Shown here: positions 52,507 to 61,811 of the stretch, piece by piece
How positions within the stretch are numbered: the stretch's first letter is position 1
Layout of the letters: each line of letters starts with the position of its first letter
Assembly: GCF_037101375.1 (NCBI RefSeq)
Contig: NZ_AP029019.1
Location: 1,984,001-2,048,000, forward strand
DNA from: Acidovorax sp. DW039
Lineage (GTDB): Bacteria > Pseudomonadota > Gammaproteobacteria > Burkholderiales > Burkholderiaceae_C
DNA: 64,000 nt
Direction of reading: 5' to 3'
Notes under the pieces: generated by a model
Told to the model about the DNA's origin: nothing
Databases searched by the model: none
The model's input: only the letters and a program-made list of their open reading frames with translations
Position numbers and translations under genes: made by a program

Positions 52507-53045
52507 GCACTACTTCATCACCATCGACTTCTCCCTCGCCCGGGGCAGAGCACGCGCCTCCGCCCACGCCCATGGCCCGCATCACCGGCGTGCTCATGGC
52601 CGGGTGTCTCGGCGTGATGGCCGTTTCTGTTTTTACCAATGTGGTCTTGCGCTACGGTTTTGGCAGTGGTCTGCCAGCGAGCGAAGAGCTTTCACGCCTC
52701 TTGTTCGTGTGGATGGTTTTTATTGGCGCTGCAGCTGCTTACCCCACGGGTGAGCACATGGCGTTCACCAGCCTGGCGGGGTTGCTGGTGCGCAGGCCCT
52801 GGGCGTTTGCTTCGCTCACGGCCGTGATTCGTCTGCTGGTGATTGCGGCCAGTTGCATGCTGGGCTGGGGCGCTTGGCAGCAGGTGGTGGTCGGCATGGA
52901 GAGCCGCTCGGTGGTGCTGGGTTACCCGGCCGCGCTGCTGCCCCTGCCTGCTTTGCTGTGTGCTGCGGCCATTGGTGTGATGGCTTTATGGGAACTGATC
53001 CTGCGCAAGCCGCTGGATCTGGGCCACGGTGCGGAGGTGGAGTGA
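52503..53045 (+). CDS. dctQ: TRAP transporter small membrane subunit (DctQ type)
   Basis: 180 aa with about four membrane helices; NVVLRYGFGSGLPASEELSR followed by LFVWMVFIGAAAAYPTGEHM is the DctQ signature. It pairs with DctM to import solute driven by the sodium gradient. Translationally coupled on both sides (ATGA with gntK, TGATG with dctM). Context points to gluconate. Confidence 0.9.
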   Translation: MSTTSSPSTSPSPGAEHAPPPTPMARITGVLMAGCLGVMAVSVFTNVVLRYGFGSGLPASEELSRLLFVWMVFIGAAAAYPTGEHMAFTSLAGLLVRRPWAFASLTAVIRLLVIAASCMLGWGAWQQVVVGMESRSVVLGYPAALLPLPALLCAAAIGVMALWELILRKPLDLGHGAEVE

Positions 53046-54346
53046 TGTGGGGTATGACGCCTGAAGCAATGGCCTTTGTGGTCTTTTCGGTAGGCATGCT
53101 GGTGCTGATGGGCACAGGCATGAACATGGGGTTGGCCCTGGTGCTCACGGGCGCGGGCATGGCCTGGGTGCTGGATTTCTGGGATACCCAACTGCTGGCC
53201 CAGAACCTGGTGGCAGGGGTGGACAGCTTTCCTCTGCTGGCCGTGCCTTTCTTCATCCTTGCGGGCGAGTTGATGAATTCGGGTGGCATCAGCCGCCGCA
53301 TTATCGACATGGCGCAGGCCTGGGTGGGTCACATCCGGGGCGGTCTGGGGTATGTGGCCATTGGCGCTGCGGTGCTCATGGCCAGCATGAGTGGATCGGC
53401 CCTGGCCGATACGGCTGCGCTGGCCACCATCTTGCTGCCCATGATGCGCCAGCAGGGCTACCCCATGAACACCTCGGCGGGGCTGATTGCCTCGGGCGGC
53501 ATCATTGCGCCCATCATTCCTCCGTCCATGCCGTTTGTGATCTATGGGGTGACGACCAACACCTCCATCTCGGCGCTGTTTGTGTCTGGCATCGTTCCTG
53601 GGCTGATGATGGGCGTGGGGCTGATCTTTGCCTGGCGCTGGGTGCTGCGTGATCTGGAGCTTCCCCAAGGCCAGCCACTTCCGATGAAAGAGCGCTTGCG
53701 TGCCACCGCGCGTGCGTTCTGGGCCATGCTCATGCCGCTCATCATCATTGGTGGCATGAAGTCGGGCATGTTCACCCCGACCGAGGCCGCCGTGGTCGCT
53801 GCCTTCTATGCCCTGGCGGTCGCGCTGTTCGTGCACCGCGAGATGAAGCTGGCAGACATCCACGGCGTGCTGGTGCGTGCGGCCAAGACCACCTCCATCG
53901 TGATGTTCCTGTGCGCAGGGGCCCAGGTGGCCAGCTACATGATCACGCTGGCTGACCTACCCAATGTGCTCACCAACTGGCTGGGACCGCTGGTGCAAAG
54001 CCCGCGTTTGCTGATGGCTGTGATGATGATCGTGCTGGTGCTGATCGGCACGGCGCTGGACCTCACGCCCACCATCCTCATCTTTGCGCCGGTGATGTTG
54101 CCCATAGCCGTGAAGGCGGGCATCGACCCCGTGTACTTTGGCCTCATGTTCGTGCTCAACGGTGCCATCGGCCTCATCACACCCCCTGTGGGCACGGTGC
54201 TCAATGTGGTGGCCGGAGTGGGGCGCATCTCCATGCACAGCGTTATCAAGGGGGTCAATCCGTTCTTGCTGACCTATGTGCTGATCTTGGCGCTGCTCGT
54301 CGTTTTCCCCCAGATCGTGACAGCCCCCATTGTCTGGATGCGCTGA
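53045..54346 (+). CDS. dctM: TRAP transporter large membrane subunit (DctM type)
   Basis: 433 aa, about twelve hydrophobic segments. Typical motifs: PLLAVPFFILAGELMNSGGI, MASMSGSALADTAALATILLP, GLIASGGIIAPIIPPSMPFV and GAIGLITPPVGTVLNVVAG. The start at 53045 overlaps the dctQ stop by one base; GTG 53042 is possible. Forms the translocation channel. Confidence 0.92.
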   Translation: MWGMTPEAMAFVVFSVGMLVLMGTGMNMGLALVLTGAGMAWVLDFWDTQLLAQNLVAGVDSFPLLAVPFFILAGELMNSGGISRRIIDMAQAWVGHIRGGLGYVAIGAAVLMASMSGSALADTAALATILLPMMRQQGYPMNTSAGLIASGGIIAPIIPPSMPFVIYGVTTNTSISALFVSGIVPGLMMGVGLIFAWRWVLRDLELPQGQPLPMKERLRATARAFWAMLMPLIIIGGMKSGMFTPTEAAVVAAFYALAVALFVHREMKLADIHGVLVRAAKTTSIVMFLCAGAQVASYMITLADLPNVLTNWLGPLVQSPRLLMAVMMIVLVLIGTALDLTPTILIFAPVMLPIAVKAGIDPVYFGLMFVLNGAIGLITPPVGTVLNVVAGVGRISMHSVIKGVNPFLLTYVLILALLVVFPQIVTAPIVWMR

Positions 54347-54379
54347 TTCCCTTTGATTCTTTCCCTACTGGAGACAACC

Positions 54380-55399
54380 ATGAAAACTTTCCGTCGTACC
54401 CTGCTGGCTGCCCTTTCTGTGGCTGCGCTGGCCTGTTCGTTCCAGGCAGCAGCGCAGGACTTCAAGCCCCGCATCATCCGTTTCGGCTACGGACTCAATG
54501 AGGACTCCAACCAGGGGCGTGCTACCAAGCTGTTTGCGCAGGAGGTGGAAAAGGCCTCGGGCGGCAAGATGCGCGTGCGCGCCATTGGTGCAGCCGCCCT
54601 GGGCTCAGACCTGCAAATGCAACAGGCGCTCATTGGTGGGGCGCAGGAGATGATGGTGGGCTCCACCGCGACGCTGGTAGGCATCACCAAGGAAATGGCC
54701 ATCTGGGATACGCCGTTCCTGTTCAACAACGCGAAGGAAGCGGATGTGGTGCTGGACGGCCCCGTGGGTCAGAAGGTGATGGACAAGCTGCAGGAAAAAG
54801 GCCTGGTGGGTCTGGTGTATTGGGAGAACGGTTTTCGCAACCTCACCAACAGCAAGCGCCCTGTGGCCAAGCTGGAGGACATGAACGGCATCAAGCTGCG
54901 CGTGATGCAGAACAACGTGTTTCTGGACAGCTTCAAGACGCTGGGTGCAAACGCCGTTCCGCTGCCGTTCTCAGAACTGTTCACCGCGCTGGAGACCAAC
55001 ACGGTAGATGGTCAGGAAAACCCCTTCAACACCATTCTGTCGAGCAAGTTCTACGAAGTTCAAAAGTACCTGACCGTCACCAACCACGTCTACAGCCCCT
55101 GGATCGTGCTGGTGAGCAAGAAATACTGGGATGGCCTCTCGAAGGCCGAACAGAAGGTGCTGCTGGACGCAGCCAAGAAAAGCCGCGACTTTGAGCGCCA
55201 GGACACCCGCGCAGAGGCTGACAAGGCCCTGGCTGACCTGAAGGCCAAGGGCATGCAGGTCAATGAGCTGCCTGCCGCCGAGGCAGGGCGCATGCGCGAA
55301 AAGCTGTCGGCAGTCAACGCCAGCATCGCTGCCAACGTGGGTGAAGGGCTGTGGAAAGAAGTTCAGGGCGCTGTGGCCCAGGCACGTGCAGGCAAGTAA
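54380..55399 (+). CDS. dctP: TRAP transporter periplasmic solute-binding protein (DctP type)
   Basis: 339 aa. Signal peptide (MKTFRRTLLAALSVAAL, cleavage near QAAAQ), then the DctP fold with IRFGYGLNEDSNQG, YWENGFRNLTNSKRPV, LRVMQNNVFLDSFKTLGANA (Arg ligand for a carboxylate) and ENPFNTILSSKFYEVQKYL. Start 54380 with GGAG upstream. Gluconate is the likely ligand from the linked gntK. Confidence 0.9.
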   Translation: MKTFRRTLLAALSVAALACSFQAAAQDFKPRIIRFGYGLNEDSNQGRATKLFAQEVEKASGGKMRVRAIGAAALGSDLQMQQALIGGAQEMMVGSTATLVGITKEMAIWDTPFLFNNAKEADVVLDGPVGQKVMDKLQEKGLVGLVYWENGFRNLTNSKRPVAKLEDMNGIKLRVMQNNVFLDSFKTLGANAVPLPFSELFTALETNTVDGQENPFNTILSSKFYEVQKYLTVTNHVYSPWIVLVSKKYWDGLSKAEQKVLLDAAKKSRDFERQDTRAEADKALADLKAKGMQVNELPAAEAGRMREKLSAVNASIAANVGEGLWKEVQGAVAQARAGK

Positions 55400-55488
55400 G
55401 CCGCCCGCCTGTAAACCGCTTGCATCCAGACCAGGTGCGGCATATCGGCATATCTGAACTGCTCGCACTTATTGCAATTGGTCACACG

Positions 55489-55520
55489 GGGCGCAGTCCG
55501 CAAGGGCTGCGCCCTTTCTT
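55489..55520 (+). terminator. Rho-independent terminator of gntK-dctQMP operon
   Basis: GGGCGCAG (55489-55496) pairs with CTGCGCCC (55507-55514), followed by TTTCTT. Confidence 0.75.
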
Positions 55521-55662
55521 ATTGGGGGATCTGGGAGGTGATGCGTGAGCGCAAGAGGCTGAGTTGAGGCATATCTGCAAACGCTGCGCGTCTATACCAG
55601 TTGCAATCATTCCAAGGATGGGCTGAAATCTTCCCACTCAGGTGCATTCAAGGGAGGTTGAT

Positions 55663-56100
55663 ATGACAGTGGTTGCAGAAATCCTCAAGTCCAAGCCCGA
55701 TTCCACCGTATACACCGTGCGGCCCGCCGACTCGGTGCTGGATGCGCTGAGGCTCATGGCCGAAAAGGGCATCGGCGCATTGCTGGTTACGGAGAGCGAG
55801 CGCATCGTCGGCATCTTTACCGAGCGCGACTACGCCCGCAAGATTGCGCTGCTGGGCCGCACTTCTGCAGCCACCCAGGTGCGCGATGTGATGACGCCCG
55901 ATGTGCTCTTTGTGCGCCCGCATCAGACCAGCGAGCAGTGCATGCAGATCATGAGCAGCCACCGCCTGCGTCACCTGCCGGTGGTGGAGGGCGAAAAGCT
56001 GGTGGGCATGATCTCGATTGGTGACTTGGTCAAGGACATCATCTCCGAGCAGAAATTCATCATTGAGCAGCTGGAGCAGTACATCTCCGGCAGCCGTTAA
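55663..56100 (+). CDS. CBS-domain pair protein
   Basis: 145 aa with two CBS domains: DSVLDALRLMAEKGIGALLV...IVGIFTERDYAR and VRDVMTPDVLFVRPHQTSEQ...LRHLPVVEGEKLVGMISIGDLV. CBS pairs bind adenosine nucleotides and sense energy state. The start at 55663 is fixed by a strong AGGGAGG site. Stand-alone gene; target unknown. Confidence 0.88.
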   Translation: MTVVAEILKSKPDSTVYTVRPADSVLDALRLMAEKGIGALLVTESERIVGIFTERDYARKIALLGRTSAATQVRDVMTPDVLFVRPHQTSEQCMQIMSSHRLRHLPVVEGEKLVGMISIGDLVKDIISEQKFIIEQLEQYISGSR

Positions 56101-56106
56101 TAGCAA

Positions 56107-56207
56107 CTGACACAACTCCTCTGGCGTCGTTGTTCCGTGTTGCAGTACCTGATGTACTGCCTGTGACGGAACGCCTGGCCAGGCCCGCTTTTGCCGGGTT
56201 GTGTCAG
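56107..56207. repeat. REPIN-like long palindrome, copy B
   Basis: Outer arms CTGACACAAC/GTTGTGTCAG (56107-56116, 56198-56207); TTCCGT/ACGGAA (56133-56138, 56166-56171); GCAGTAC/GTACTGC apex. Shares GGCGTCGTTG and CGCCTGGCCAGG shoulders with copy A. Between convergent CBS and chemoreceptor genes. Confidence 0.85.
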
Positions 56208-56242
56208 CCGCTCTTAATCCATCCGCTCTTATTCCAGCTGCC

Positions 56243-58189
56243 TCACTTCAGCTGAAATCGCCCCATCGCCAGGCTCACCTGGTCCGCCTGTGAGCGCAGG
56301 CCTTGCGATGCGGCAGCGGTCTGCTCCACCAGGGCGGCGTTTTGCTGCGTCATGCGGTCCATGTGCTCCACCGCTTCCAGCACCTGGGTGATGCCCGATG
56401 CCTGCTCTGCACTGGCCGCGCTGATCTCCGCCATGATGCCGCTCACCCGCTGGATGCCTTGCACCAGGCCCTCAACCGCCTGACCTGCGTGGGTAGCCTG
56501 GCGTGATCCTTCATCCACCCGTTGCACAGAATCGGTAATGAGTGCCTTGATCTCATGCGCGGCCTGTGCCGATCGCTGGGCCAGGCTGCGCACTTCGCTG
56601 GCCACCACGGCAAAGCCACGGCCCTGTTCGCCCGCGCGGGCGGCTTCTACTGCAGCGTTCAGCGCAAGGATGTTGGTCTGGAACGCAATGCTGTCGATGA
56701 CCGAGGTGATCTCGGAAATCTTCCGGGAGCTTTCGTGAATGCCTTGCATCAGCTGGGCCAGCTTTTGCACCTGTTCACCGCCTTGCTGCGCCTCGGCGCT
56801 GGCTTGGCGGGCCAGTGCATGGGCCTGGCTGGCGCTCTGGCTGTTGGTGTTCACCGTCTGGTTGAGCGTCTCCATGGAGGCGGCAGTTTGCTCCAGCGCA
56901 CTGGCCTGCTGCTCGGTGCGGGCGCTCAGGTCATGCGTGCCGGATGCGATCTCGGTCGCCGCGGTGTTCACGCTGGCAATCGATTGCTGAATGCCCTGCA
57001 CGGTCTGCGCGAGGGACCGCGTGGACTCCTGCAGCGCCTGCGCAATCTGCCCAAACTCGTCTTGCGCATGGCGCGTCTGCTTGCCGCGGTAAAAGCCCAG
57101 GTCACCTGCAGCCAGGGCGCGTGCTGCGTCCAGCGTCTCATGCACTGCCTGCTGCGCCTGGCGCACGGTAGCCACGCACACCCAGATTGACAGCACGATG
57201 GCACCGGTCAACAAAATCGCAAAATAGGCCATGAACTGCCAGGCTTGGCTAACCCGGTCGTTGAGCATGGTGTTGAGCAGTTCCTGTCCCTTGGTGATCA
57301 GCGCGAACTGCGAGTCGATGGCCTCGGTCAGGGCTGCGAAATACTCCTTGGGCGAATGGGTCAGCTCGGTCGGTGTGAGCAGTTGTTGCTCCATGGTCTG
57401 AATGGCCCGGGCTGCATCGTCTGCTGCCTTTTTCTGAAGGGAGCCCAGCGTTTGCGTCACCGCACTGTCGGCCTCTGCAGCGCGCTGCAGTAGTGCCTGC
57501 GCTTTTTCTGCCTGCAGTCTGGCCGTGGTGGCAACGGTTTGGACGGCCGCGCGGTCAGCGGCGGTCAGCTCACGTCTGGTCAGGGCTGCGGCACCCAAGC
57601 CTCGCGCTTGGCCTAGCGACTCTGTCAGGCCCGGGAGCTGGTCCAGCGTGCCAGACATCAGGTAATAGCTGGCTGCCTCGGGGTCCAGCGTGAGTGTGGA
57701 GGCATCGAGCACCTGGTAGAGCAGGCCCAATTGCGCAGTGATCATGGCCGTGTGGGCCTTGAAGCTCTCGGCTGCCTTGGTGCCGGGGGTGGTCACCAAG
57801 CGCGTCAACGCGCTCCAGTCACCCTCGATTTTCTGCGCCAGCGGGACCAGCTTGCCGCTGCCTGTGGTGGCCGCCAGTGCCTGCACCGAGCGCAGTGCCT
57901 GGGCAAAGGCCGTCTGCACTTCAACCTGCTTTTTTTCTCGCTGGGCGATGAAGTCTGCGTTGCCCGAAAGAGCACCGTTCGAAAGCCCCCGATGCTGCTG
58001 GCTGAGCTGGATCAGCTTGAGTACGTCATCGGCGGGTTTCAGGCCGGATTGCTCCAGTCGTGCAGTGTGCAGATCCTGATAGCGATCCTGCAGGACCAGC
58101 ACAGAGGACATCCCGGCCAGCAGCAGGCTGGCCACACATACCAAGGCAAATTTTTGCCACAGCTTCAGGTGCGCAATCCATCCGTTCAT
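56243..58189 (-). CDS. Methyl-accepting chemotaxis protein with NIT-like sensor
   Basis: 648 aa. TM1 (~12-32), a large periplasmic helical domain (~33-325), TM2 (~328-350), HAMP, signalling domain ([40 protein letters not shown]). The sensor begins [17 protein letters not shown], resembling nitrate/nitrite-sensing NIT helices, and contains [20 protein letters not shown], shared with the GGDEF-EAL protein. Encoded just downstream of nrtD on the same strand. Nitrate chemotaxis is a reasonable guess. Confidence 0.87.
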   Translation of the reverse strand: MNGWIAHLKLWQKFALVCVASLLLAGMSSVLVLQDRYQDLHTARLEQSGLKPADDVLKLIQLSQQHRGLSNGALSGNADFIAQREKKQVEVQTAFAQALRSVQALAATTGSGKLVPLAQKIEGDWSALTRLVTTPGTKAAESFKAHTAMITAQLGLLYQVLDASTLTLDPEAASYYLMSGTLDQLPGLTESLGQARGLGAAALTRRELTAADRAAVQTVATTARLQAEKAQALLQRAAEADSAVTQTLGSLQKKAADDAARAIQTMEQQLLTPTELTHSPKEYFAALTEAIDSQFALITKGQELLNTMLNDRVSQAWQFMAYFAILLTGAIVLSIWVCVATVRQAQQAVHETLDAARALAAGDLGFYRGKQTRHAQDEFGQIAQALQESTRSLAQTVQGIQQSIASVNTAATEIASGTHDLSARTEQQASALEQTAASMETLNQTVNTNSQSASQAHALARQASAEAQQGGEQVQKLAQLMQGIHESSRKISEITSVIDSIAFQTNILALNAAVEAARAGEQGRGFAVVASEVRSLAQRSAQAAHEIKALITDSVQRVDEGSRQATHAGQAVEGLVQGIQRVSGIMAEISAASAEQASGITQVLEAVEHMDRMTQQNAALVEQTAAASQGLRSQADQVSLAMGRFQLK

Positions 58190-58261
58190 TCAGCACTCTC
58201 CCTCACTGATGAGCAGCCCGGAGGGGCCGCCTGTGTAACGCCACCGATTCAAGAGGTCGGT

Positions 58262-59140
58262 TCAGGCGGCTGACTTTTCTACATGCCCCTGTCGTGTGTA
58301 CAGAAAGTCGATCACGGCCTTGCGGTATTGCACGTACCGCGGGCTTTCCGCCAGCTCCACGCGGTTGCGGGGCCGTGGCAACTCCACCTGCAGCACCTCG
58401 CCAATCGTCGCGGCGGGGCCGTTGGTCATCATCACGATCTTGTCGGACAGCAGCACGGCCTCGTCCACATCGTGCGTCACCATCACCACGGTGCTTTGCG
58501 TGCGGGCCACGATCTCCAGCAGCTCGTCCTGCAGCTTGGCGCGGGTGAGGGCATCGAGCGCGCCAAAGGGCTCGTCCATCAGCAGCACCTGGGGCTCCAT
58601 GCTCAGCGCACGGGCAATGCCCACGCGCTGCTTCATGCCGCCCGATATTTCGCCGGGCCGCTTTTGCCCCGCGTGCGTCAGGCCCACCAGCGCCAGGGCG
58701 GCGTCCGTACGGGCCTTGAGCTGGGCTTTGCTCTCTTTTCCGCCAAACACGCGCTCCACCGCCAGGTAGATGTTGTCAAAGCAGGTGAGCCAGGGCAGCA
58801 GCGAATGGTTCTGGAACACCACCGCACGCTCGGGGCCAGGCCCTTTGATTTCCTTGTTGGCGCAGATGAGCGCGCCGCCTGTGGGCGTGGTCAGTCCGGC
58901 AATCAGGTTCAGCAGCGTGGACTTGCCGCAGCCCGAGTGACCGATGAGCGCCACAAACTCGCCCTTGGCAATGGTGAGGTGGATGTTGCGCAGCGCAGGA
59001 AACACGCCCTTGGCTGTTTTGAAGGTCTGCTCCACGCCCTGGATTTCGATGAACTTGCTCGACATCGACGCATGGGGTGCGCTGGAGAGCGCCGTGCCGC
59101 TGGCTGTAGTGCTGGCCGTCGTGGTGGGTGCGCTGCTCAT
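58262..59140 (-). CDS. nrtD: Nitrate ABC transporter ATP-binding subunit
   Basis: 292 aa. Walker A GHSGCGKSTLLN, Q-loop, signature ISGGMKQRVGIARAL, Walker B VLLMDEPFGALD, H-loop VTHDVDEAV. The N-terminal 25 residues are an Ala/Ser/Thr-rich extension. NrtD/TauB-SsuB family. Start overlaps nrtB by ATGA. It drives uptake through NrtB. Confidence 0.9.
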   Translation of the reverse strand: MSSAPTTTASTTASGTALSSAPHASMSSKFIEIQGVEQTFKTAKGVFPALRNIHLTIAKGEFVALIGHSGCGKSTLLNLIAGLTTPTGGALICANKEIKGPGPERAVVFQNHSLLPWLTCFDNIYLAVERVFGGKESKAQLKARTDAALALVGLTHAGQKRPGEISGGMKQRVGIARALSMEPQVLLMDEPFGALDALTRAKLQDELLEIVARTQSTVVMVTHDVDEAVLLSDKIVMMTNGPAATIGEVLQVELPRPRNRVELAESPRYVQYRKAVIDFLYTRQGHVEKSAA

Positions 59141-60138
59141 GATTTCACCTCTTCAAATGTGAAGGCTGTAGCCAGCTTGATGAGTGCAAACTCCAGCAGC
59201 AGCCCGACGATGCCGATCACGAAGATGGCAATGATGATGTTCTTGACGTTGAGGTTGTTCCACTCGTCCCACACCCAGAAGCCGATGCCTACGCCGCCGG
59301 TCAGCATCTCGGCCGCCACGATCACCAGCCAGGCGGTGCCCACGGCCAGGCGCACGCCGGTCAGCATGTAGGGCAACACGGCAGGGAAGAGAATCTTGGT
59401 GGCAATCTTCCACTCCGACAGTTGCAGCACGCGGGCCACGTTCATGTAGTCCTGCGGCACGCGCTGCACGCCCACGGCGGTGTTGATGATCATGGGCCAG
59501 ATGGAGCAGATGAAGATGGTCCAGATCGCCGCGGGGTTGGCTCCCTTGAAGACCAGCAGGCCGATGGGCAGCCAGGCCAGTGGCGACACGGGCCGCAGCA
59601 GGCTGATGAGCGGGTTGAACATGCGCGAGAGGAAGGTAAACCGCCCGATCACGAAGCCCGCAGGGATGCCCACCAGCGCCGCCATGCCAAAGCCCACGGC
59701 CACGCGCTGCAGGCTCATCAGCACGTTCCAGCCTACACCCTGGTCGTTGGGACCGTTGCGGTAGAAGGGGTTGCTGAACACTTCCACTGCCTGCCCCCAG
59801 GTCTCCACAGGGCCAGGAATGCTCTTGCCCGTGGAGGCGGACACCATCGACCAGATGGCCAGCAGCAACGCGATGCCGCAGGCAGGGGGCAGCACAGCCA
59901 TCCAGAAGTTGCGCGACCATGCGGCCATGTCACGGCCTGCAGGCGATGTTGCTGCCGGTGTCGTAGCCGCTCTCACCGCCGGTGTTGCAGCCTGCGGGGC
60001 TTTGGATTCATTTGGGCTTGTAGTGCTCATGGATAAAGCGCTAGGCGCTATGGAAGTTGTAGCTTTGATGGCTGTATGGGCGCTGGCGCTGCCGGACGCG
60101 GGTGCCTCCAGCGGCGTGTGGAAGACTGCACTGACCAT
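59137..60138 (-). CDS. nrtB: Nitrate ABC transporter permease
   Basis: 333 aa. BPD-type permease with five to six helices and the EAA-type loop (GVQRVPQDYMNVARVLQLSE). VSPLAWLPIGLLVFKGANPAAIW and GWAWLV-type GTAWLVIVAAEMLTGGVGIG match the NtrB subfamily. The first ~75 residues are an Ala/Ser/Thr-rich extension before FWMAVLPPACGIALLLAI, partly encoded by a dispersed palindromic element; internal ATGs (e.g. 60030) could be the functional start. Confidence 0.88.
   Translation of the reverse strand: MVSAVFHTPLEAPASGSASAHTAIKATTSIAPSALSMSTTSPNESKAPQAATPAVRAATTPAATSPAGRDMAAWSRNFWMAVLPPACGIALLLAIWSMVSASTGKSIPGPVETWGQAVEVFSNPFYRNGPNDQGVGWNVLMSLQRVAVGFGMAALVGIPAGFVIGRFTFLSRMFNPLISLLRPVSPLAWLPIGLLVFKGANPAAIWTIFICSIWPMIINTAVGVQRVPQDYMNVARVLQLSEWKIATKILFPAVLPYMLTGVRLAVGTAWLVIVAAEMLTGGVGIGFWVWDEWNNLNVKNIIIAIFVIGIVGLLLEFALIKLATAFTFEEVKS
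60028..60080. repeat. Short dispersed palindromic element inside nrtB 5' end
   Basis: ATAAAGCGCTAGGCGCTATGG and TAGCTTTGATGG modules; translated within the Ala/Thr-rich N-terminal tail. Confidence 0.5.
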
Positions 60139-60195
60139 GGCGATCTCCTGTGGTGAACGATGGACGTTGAAGCGGCGGGCCGGTGCGTTGCCGCG

Positions 60196-61440
60196 TCAGG
60201 CCTTGATGGCGAAGCTGTCTGCGTATTTGGCGGGGTCCTTGCCGTCCCACACCACGCCATCCATGAGCTTGCTGGTGCGCATCGCATCCTTGGGCGCGTT
60301 GATCTTCATGGCGCTGGCGACGGACTTGTACAGGTCCACCTGGTTGACCTGCTTGGCCACCGCCAGGTAGTCGGGGTGGCTCTTGAGCAGGCCCCAGCGC
60401 TTGTGCTGCGTGAGGAACCACATGCCGTCTGACAGATAGGGGAAGTTCACCGCGCCGTCGTTGAAGAACTTCATGTGGTTGGGGTCGTCCCACGTCTTGC
60501 CCAGGCCGTTCTGGTAGCGGCCCAGAATGCGCTGGTTGATGGCATCCACGCTGGTGTTCACATAGGCCTTGCCCGCCACCGTCTCGGCCATCTTCATCTT
60601 GTTGGAGAGGCTGGCGTCAATCCACTGGCTGGCCTCCAGCACGGCCATCATCACGGCGCGGGTGGTGTTGGGGTATTTCTTGACGAACTCGGCCGTGGTG
60701 CCCAGCACCTTCTCGGGGTGGTCCTTCCAGATATCCTGCGTGGTGTTGGCCGTGATGCCAATGCCATCCATGATGGCGCGGTGGTTCCAGGGTTCGCCCA
60801 CGCAAAAGCCATCCATGTTGCCCACGCGCATGTTGGCCACCATCTGCGGGGGCGGCACGGTGATGAGCTTGGCACCCGAGAGCGGATTGATGCCCGCAGC
60901 CGCCAGCCAGTAGTGCATCCACATCGCGTGGGTGCCTGTGGGGAAGGTGCCCGCAAAGGTGTATTCGCGCTTTTCCTTGGCCATGAGCTTGGCCAGGCTG
61001 GGGCCATCCACCGCGCCCTTGTCTGCCAGTGCTTTCGAGAGGGTGATTGCCTGCCCATTGTTGTTGAGCGACATGAGCACGGCCATGTCTTTCTTGGGGC
61101 CAGCGGTGCCCAGGTGCACGCCGTACACCAGGCCGTACAACACATGGGCAAAGTCCAGCTCGCCATTGACCAGCTTGTCGCGCACGCCCGCCCAGCTTGC
61201 CTCTTTGGTGGGGATGATGGTGACGCCGTACTTCTTGTCAAAACCCAGCACCGAGGCCATCACCACGCTGGCGCAATCGGTCAGCGGGATGAAGCCGATC
61301 TTGACTTCCTTCTTCTCCGGCGCGTCTGATCCCTGGGCGTGGACAAGGGCGCGCAGCGCGGGGCTGACCCCCACTGCACCCACAGTGGCCGCTTGCAGCA
61401 CGGTGCGGCGATGGAGGCTGGTCTTCAACAAATCGGTCAT
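60196..61440 (-). CDS. nrtA: Nitrate ABC transporter substrate-binding protein
   Basis: 414 aa. Twin-arginine-like signal (HRRTVLQAATVGAVG, residues 10-24) followed by the CmpA/NrtA domain: IGFIPLTDCASVVMASVLGF, GELDFAHVLYGLVYG, GTHAMWMHYWLAAAGINP, VGEPWNHRAI and WDDPNHMKFF. Exported, so it is the transporter's binding protein and not the cytoplasmic sensor NasS, its homologue. Start 61440. First gene of the operon; leader and sigma-54 promoter lie upstream. Confidence 0.92.
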   Translation of the reverse strand: MTDLLKTSLHRRTVLQAATVGAVGVSPALRALVHAQGSDAPEKKEVKIGFIPLTDCASVVMASVLGFDKKYGVTIIPTKEASWAGVRDKLVNGELDFAHVLYGLVYGVHLGTAGPKKDMAVLMSLNNNGQAITLSKALADKGAVDGPSLAKLMAKEKREYTFAGTFPTGTHAMWMHYWLAAAGINPLSGAKLITVPPPQMVANMRVGNMDGFCVGEPWNHRAIMDGIGITANTTQDIWKDHPEKVLGTTAEFVKKYPNTTRAVMMAVLEASQWIDASLSNKMKMAETVAGKAYVNTSVDAINQRILGRYQNGLGKTWDDPNHMKFFNDGAVNFPYLSDGMWFLTQHKRWGLLKSHPDYLAVAKQVNQVDLYKSVASAMKINAPKDAMRTSKLMDGVVWDGKDPAKYADSFAIKA

Positions 61441-61483
61441 GGCACTTCCCTGTAGGCGAGTGAGGAAAAACGGCGAAGAAAAC

Positions 61484-61582
61484 AAAAAAGGCGTCCTCAC
61501 GCCTGGCCCCGGCTGCAGTTGCAGACGGTGGTCAGGGTGGGGACGCCTCTGTCCTTGTGGCTGCATCGGCCCTCCGTTGGGC
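61484..61582 (-). ncRNA. ANTAR-type antitermination leader of nrt operon
   Basis: RNA sense: hairpin 1 GCCC-AACGGA-GGGC (61569-61582); hairpin 2 GGAC-AGAGGC-GTCC (61541-61554); terminator GGCGTCC (61541-61547) with GGACGCC (61490-61496) then T6. Both hexaloops have A1 and G4. Same logic and same terminator arm as the nirB leader. Confidence 0.9.
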
Positions 61583-61628
61583 TTTTGCCGCCAGTGCCAG
61601 ACCTTCTTTGGCCTGGTGCCATGGCTTA

Positions 61629-61644
61629 TGCAAGCTGTGTGCCA
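61629..61644 (-). promoter_or_regulatory. Sigma-54 promoter of nrt operon
   Basis: TGGCAC-N5-TTGCA on the minus strand, a full consensus match. The predicted start near 61617 is 35 nt upstream of hairpin 1. Confidence 0.85.
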
Positions 61645-61662
61645 GTTTGTGATGTGTGGAGT

Positions 61663-61720
61663 TTGCTATTTATTTGATAGCTTCTTGCGCTTATCCAGCA
61701 AGAGCTACAGGCATTTTTTA
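61663..61720. repeat. Short dispersed palindromic element upstream of nrt promoter
   Basis: TTGATAGCTTCTTGCGCTTATC and AAGAGCTAC modules; lies between nasT and the sigma-54 promoter. Confidence 0.55.
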
Positions 61721-61766
61721 TCTCAACAAGGTATGTCTCGCGGTTGCGCCTGGCAGGGCGAGTGCA

Positions 61767-61783
61767 TGCACGTGACTTGTGCG
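61767..61783. promoter_or_regulatory. NtrC enhancer candidate for nrt promoter
   Basis: TGCACG-N5-TGTGCG, close to TGCACC-N5-GGTGCA, about 150 bp upstream of the predicted start, a normal enhancer distance. Confidence 0.4.
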
Positions 61784-61811
61784 GTGCACCAATGCGGGTT
61801 TGGCAGAGCTC

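Noticed and set aside
60196..61440. nrtA as the missing NasS
   Set aside because: The twin-arginine signal predicts export, whereas NasS is cytoplasmic; it is also in operon with the permease and ATPase.
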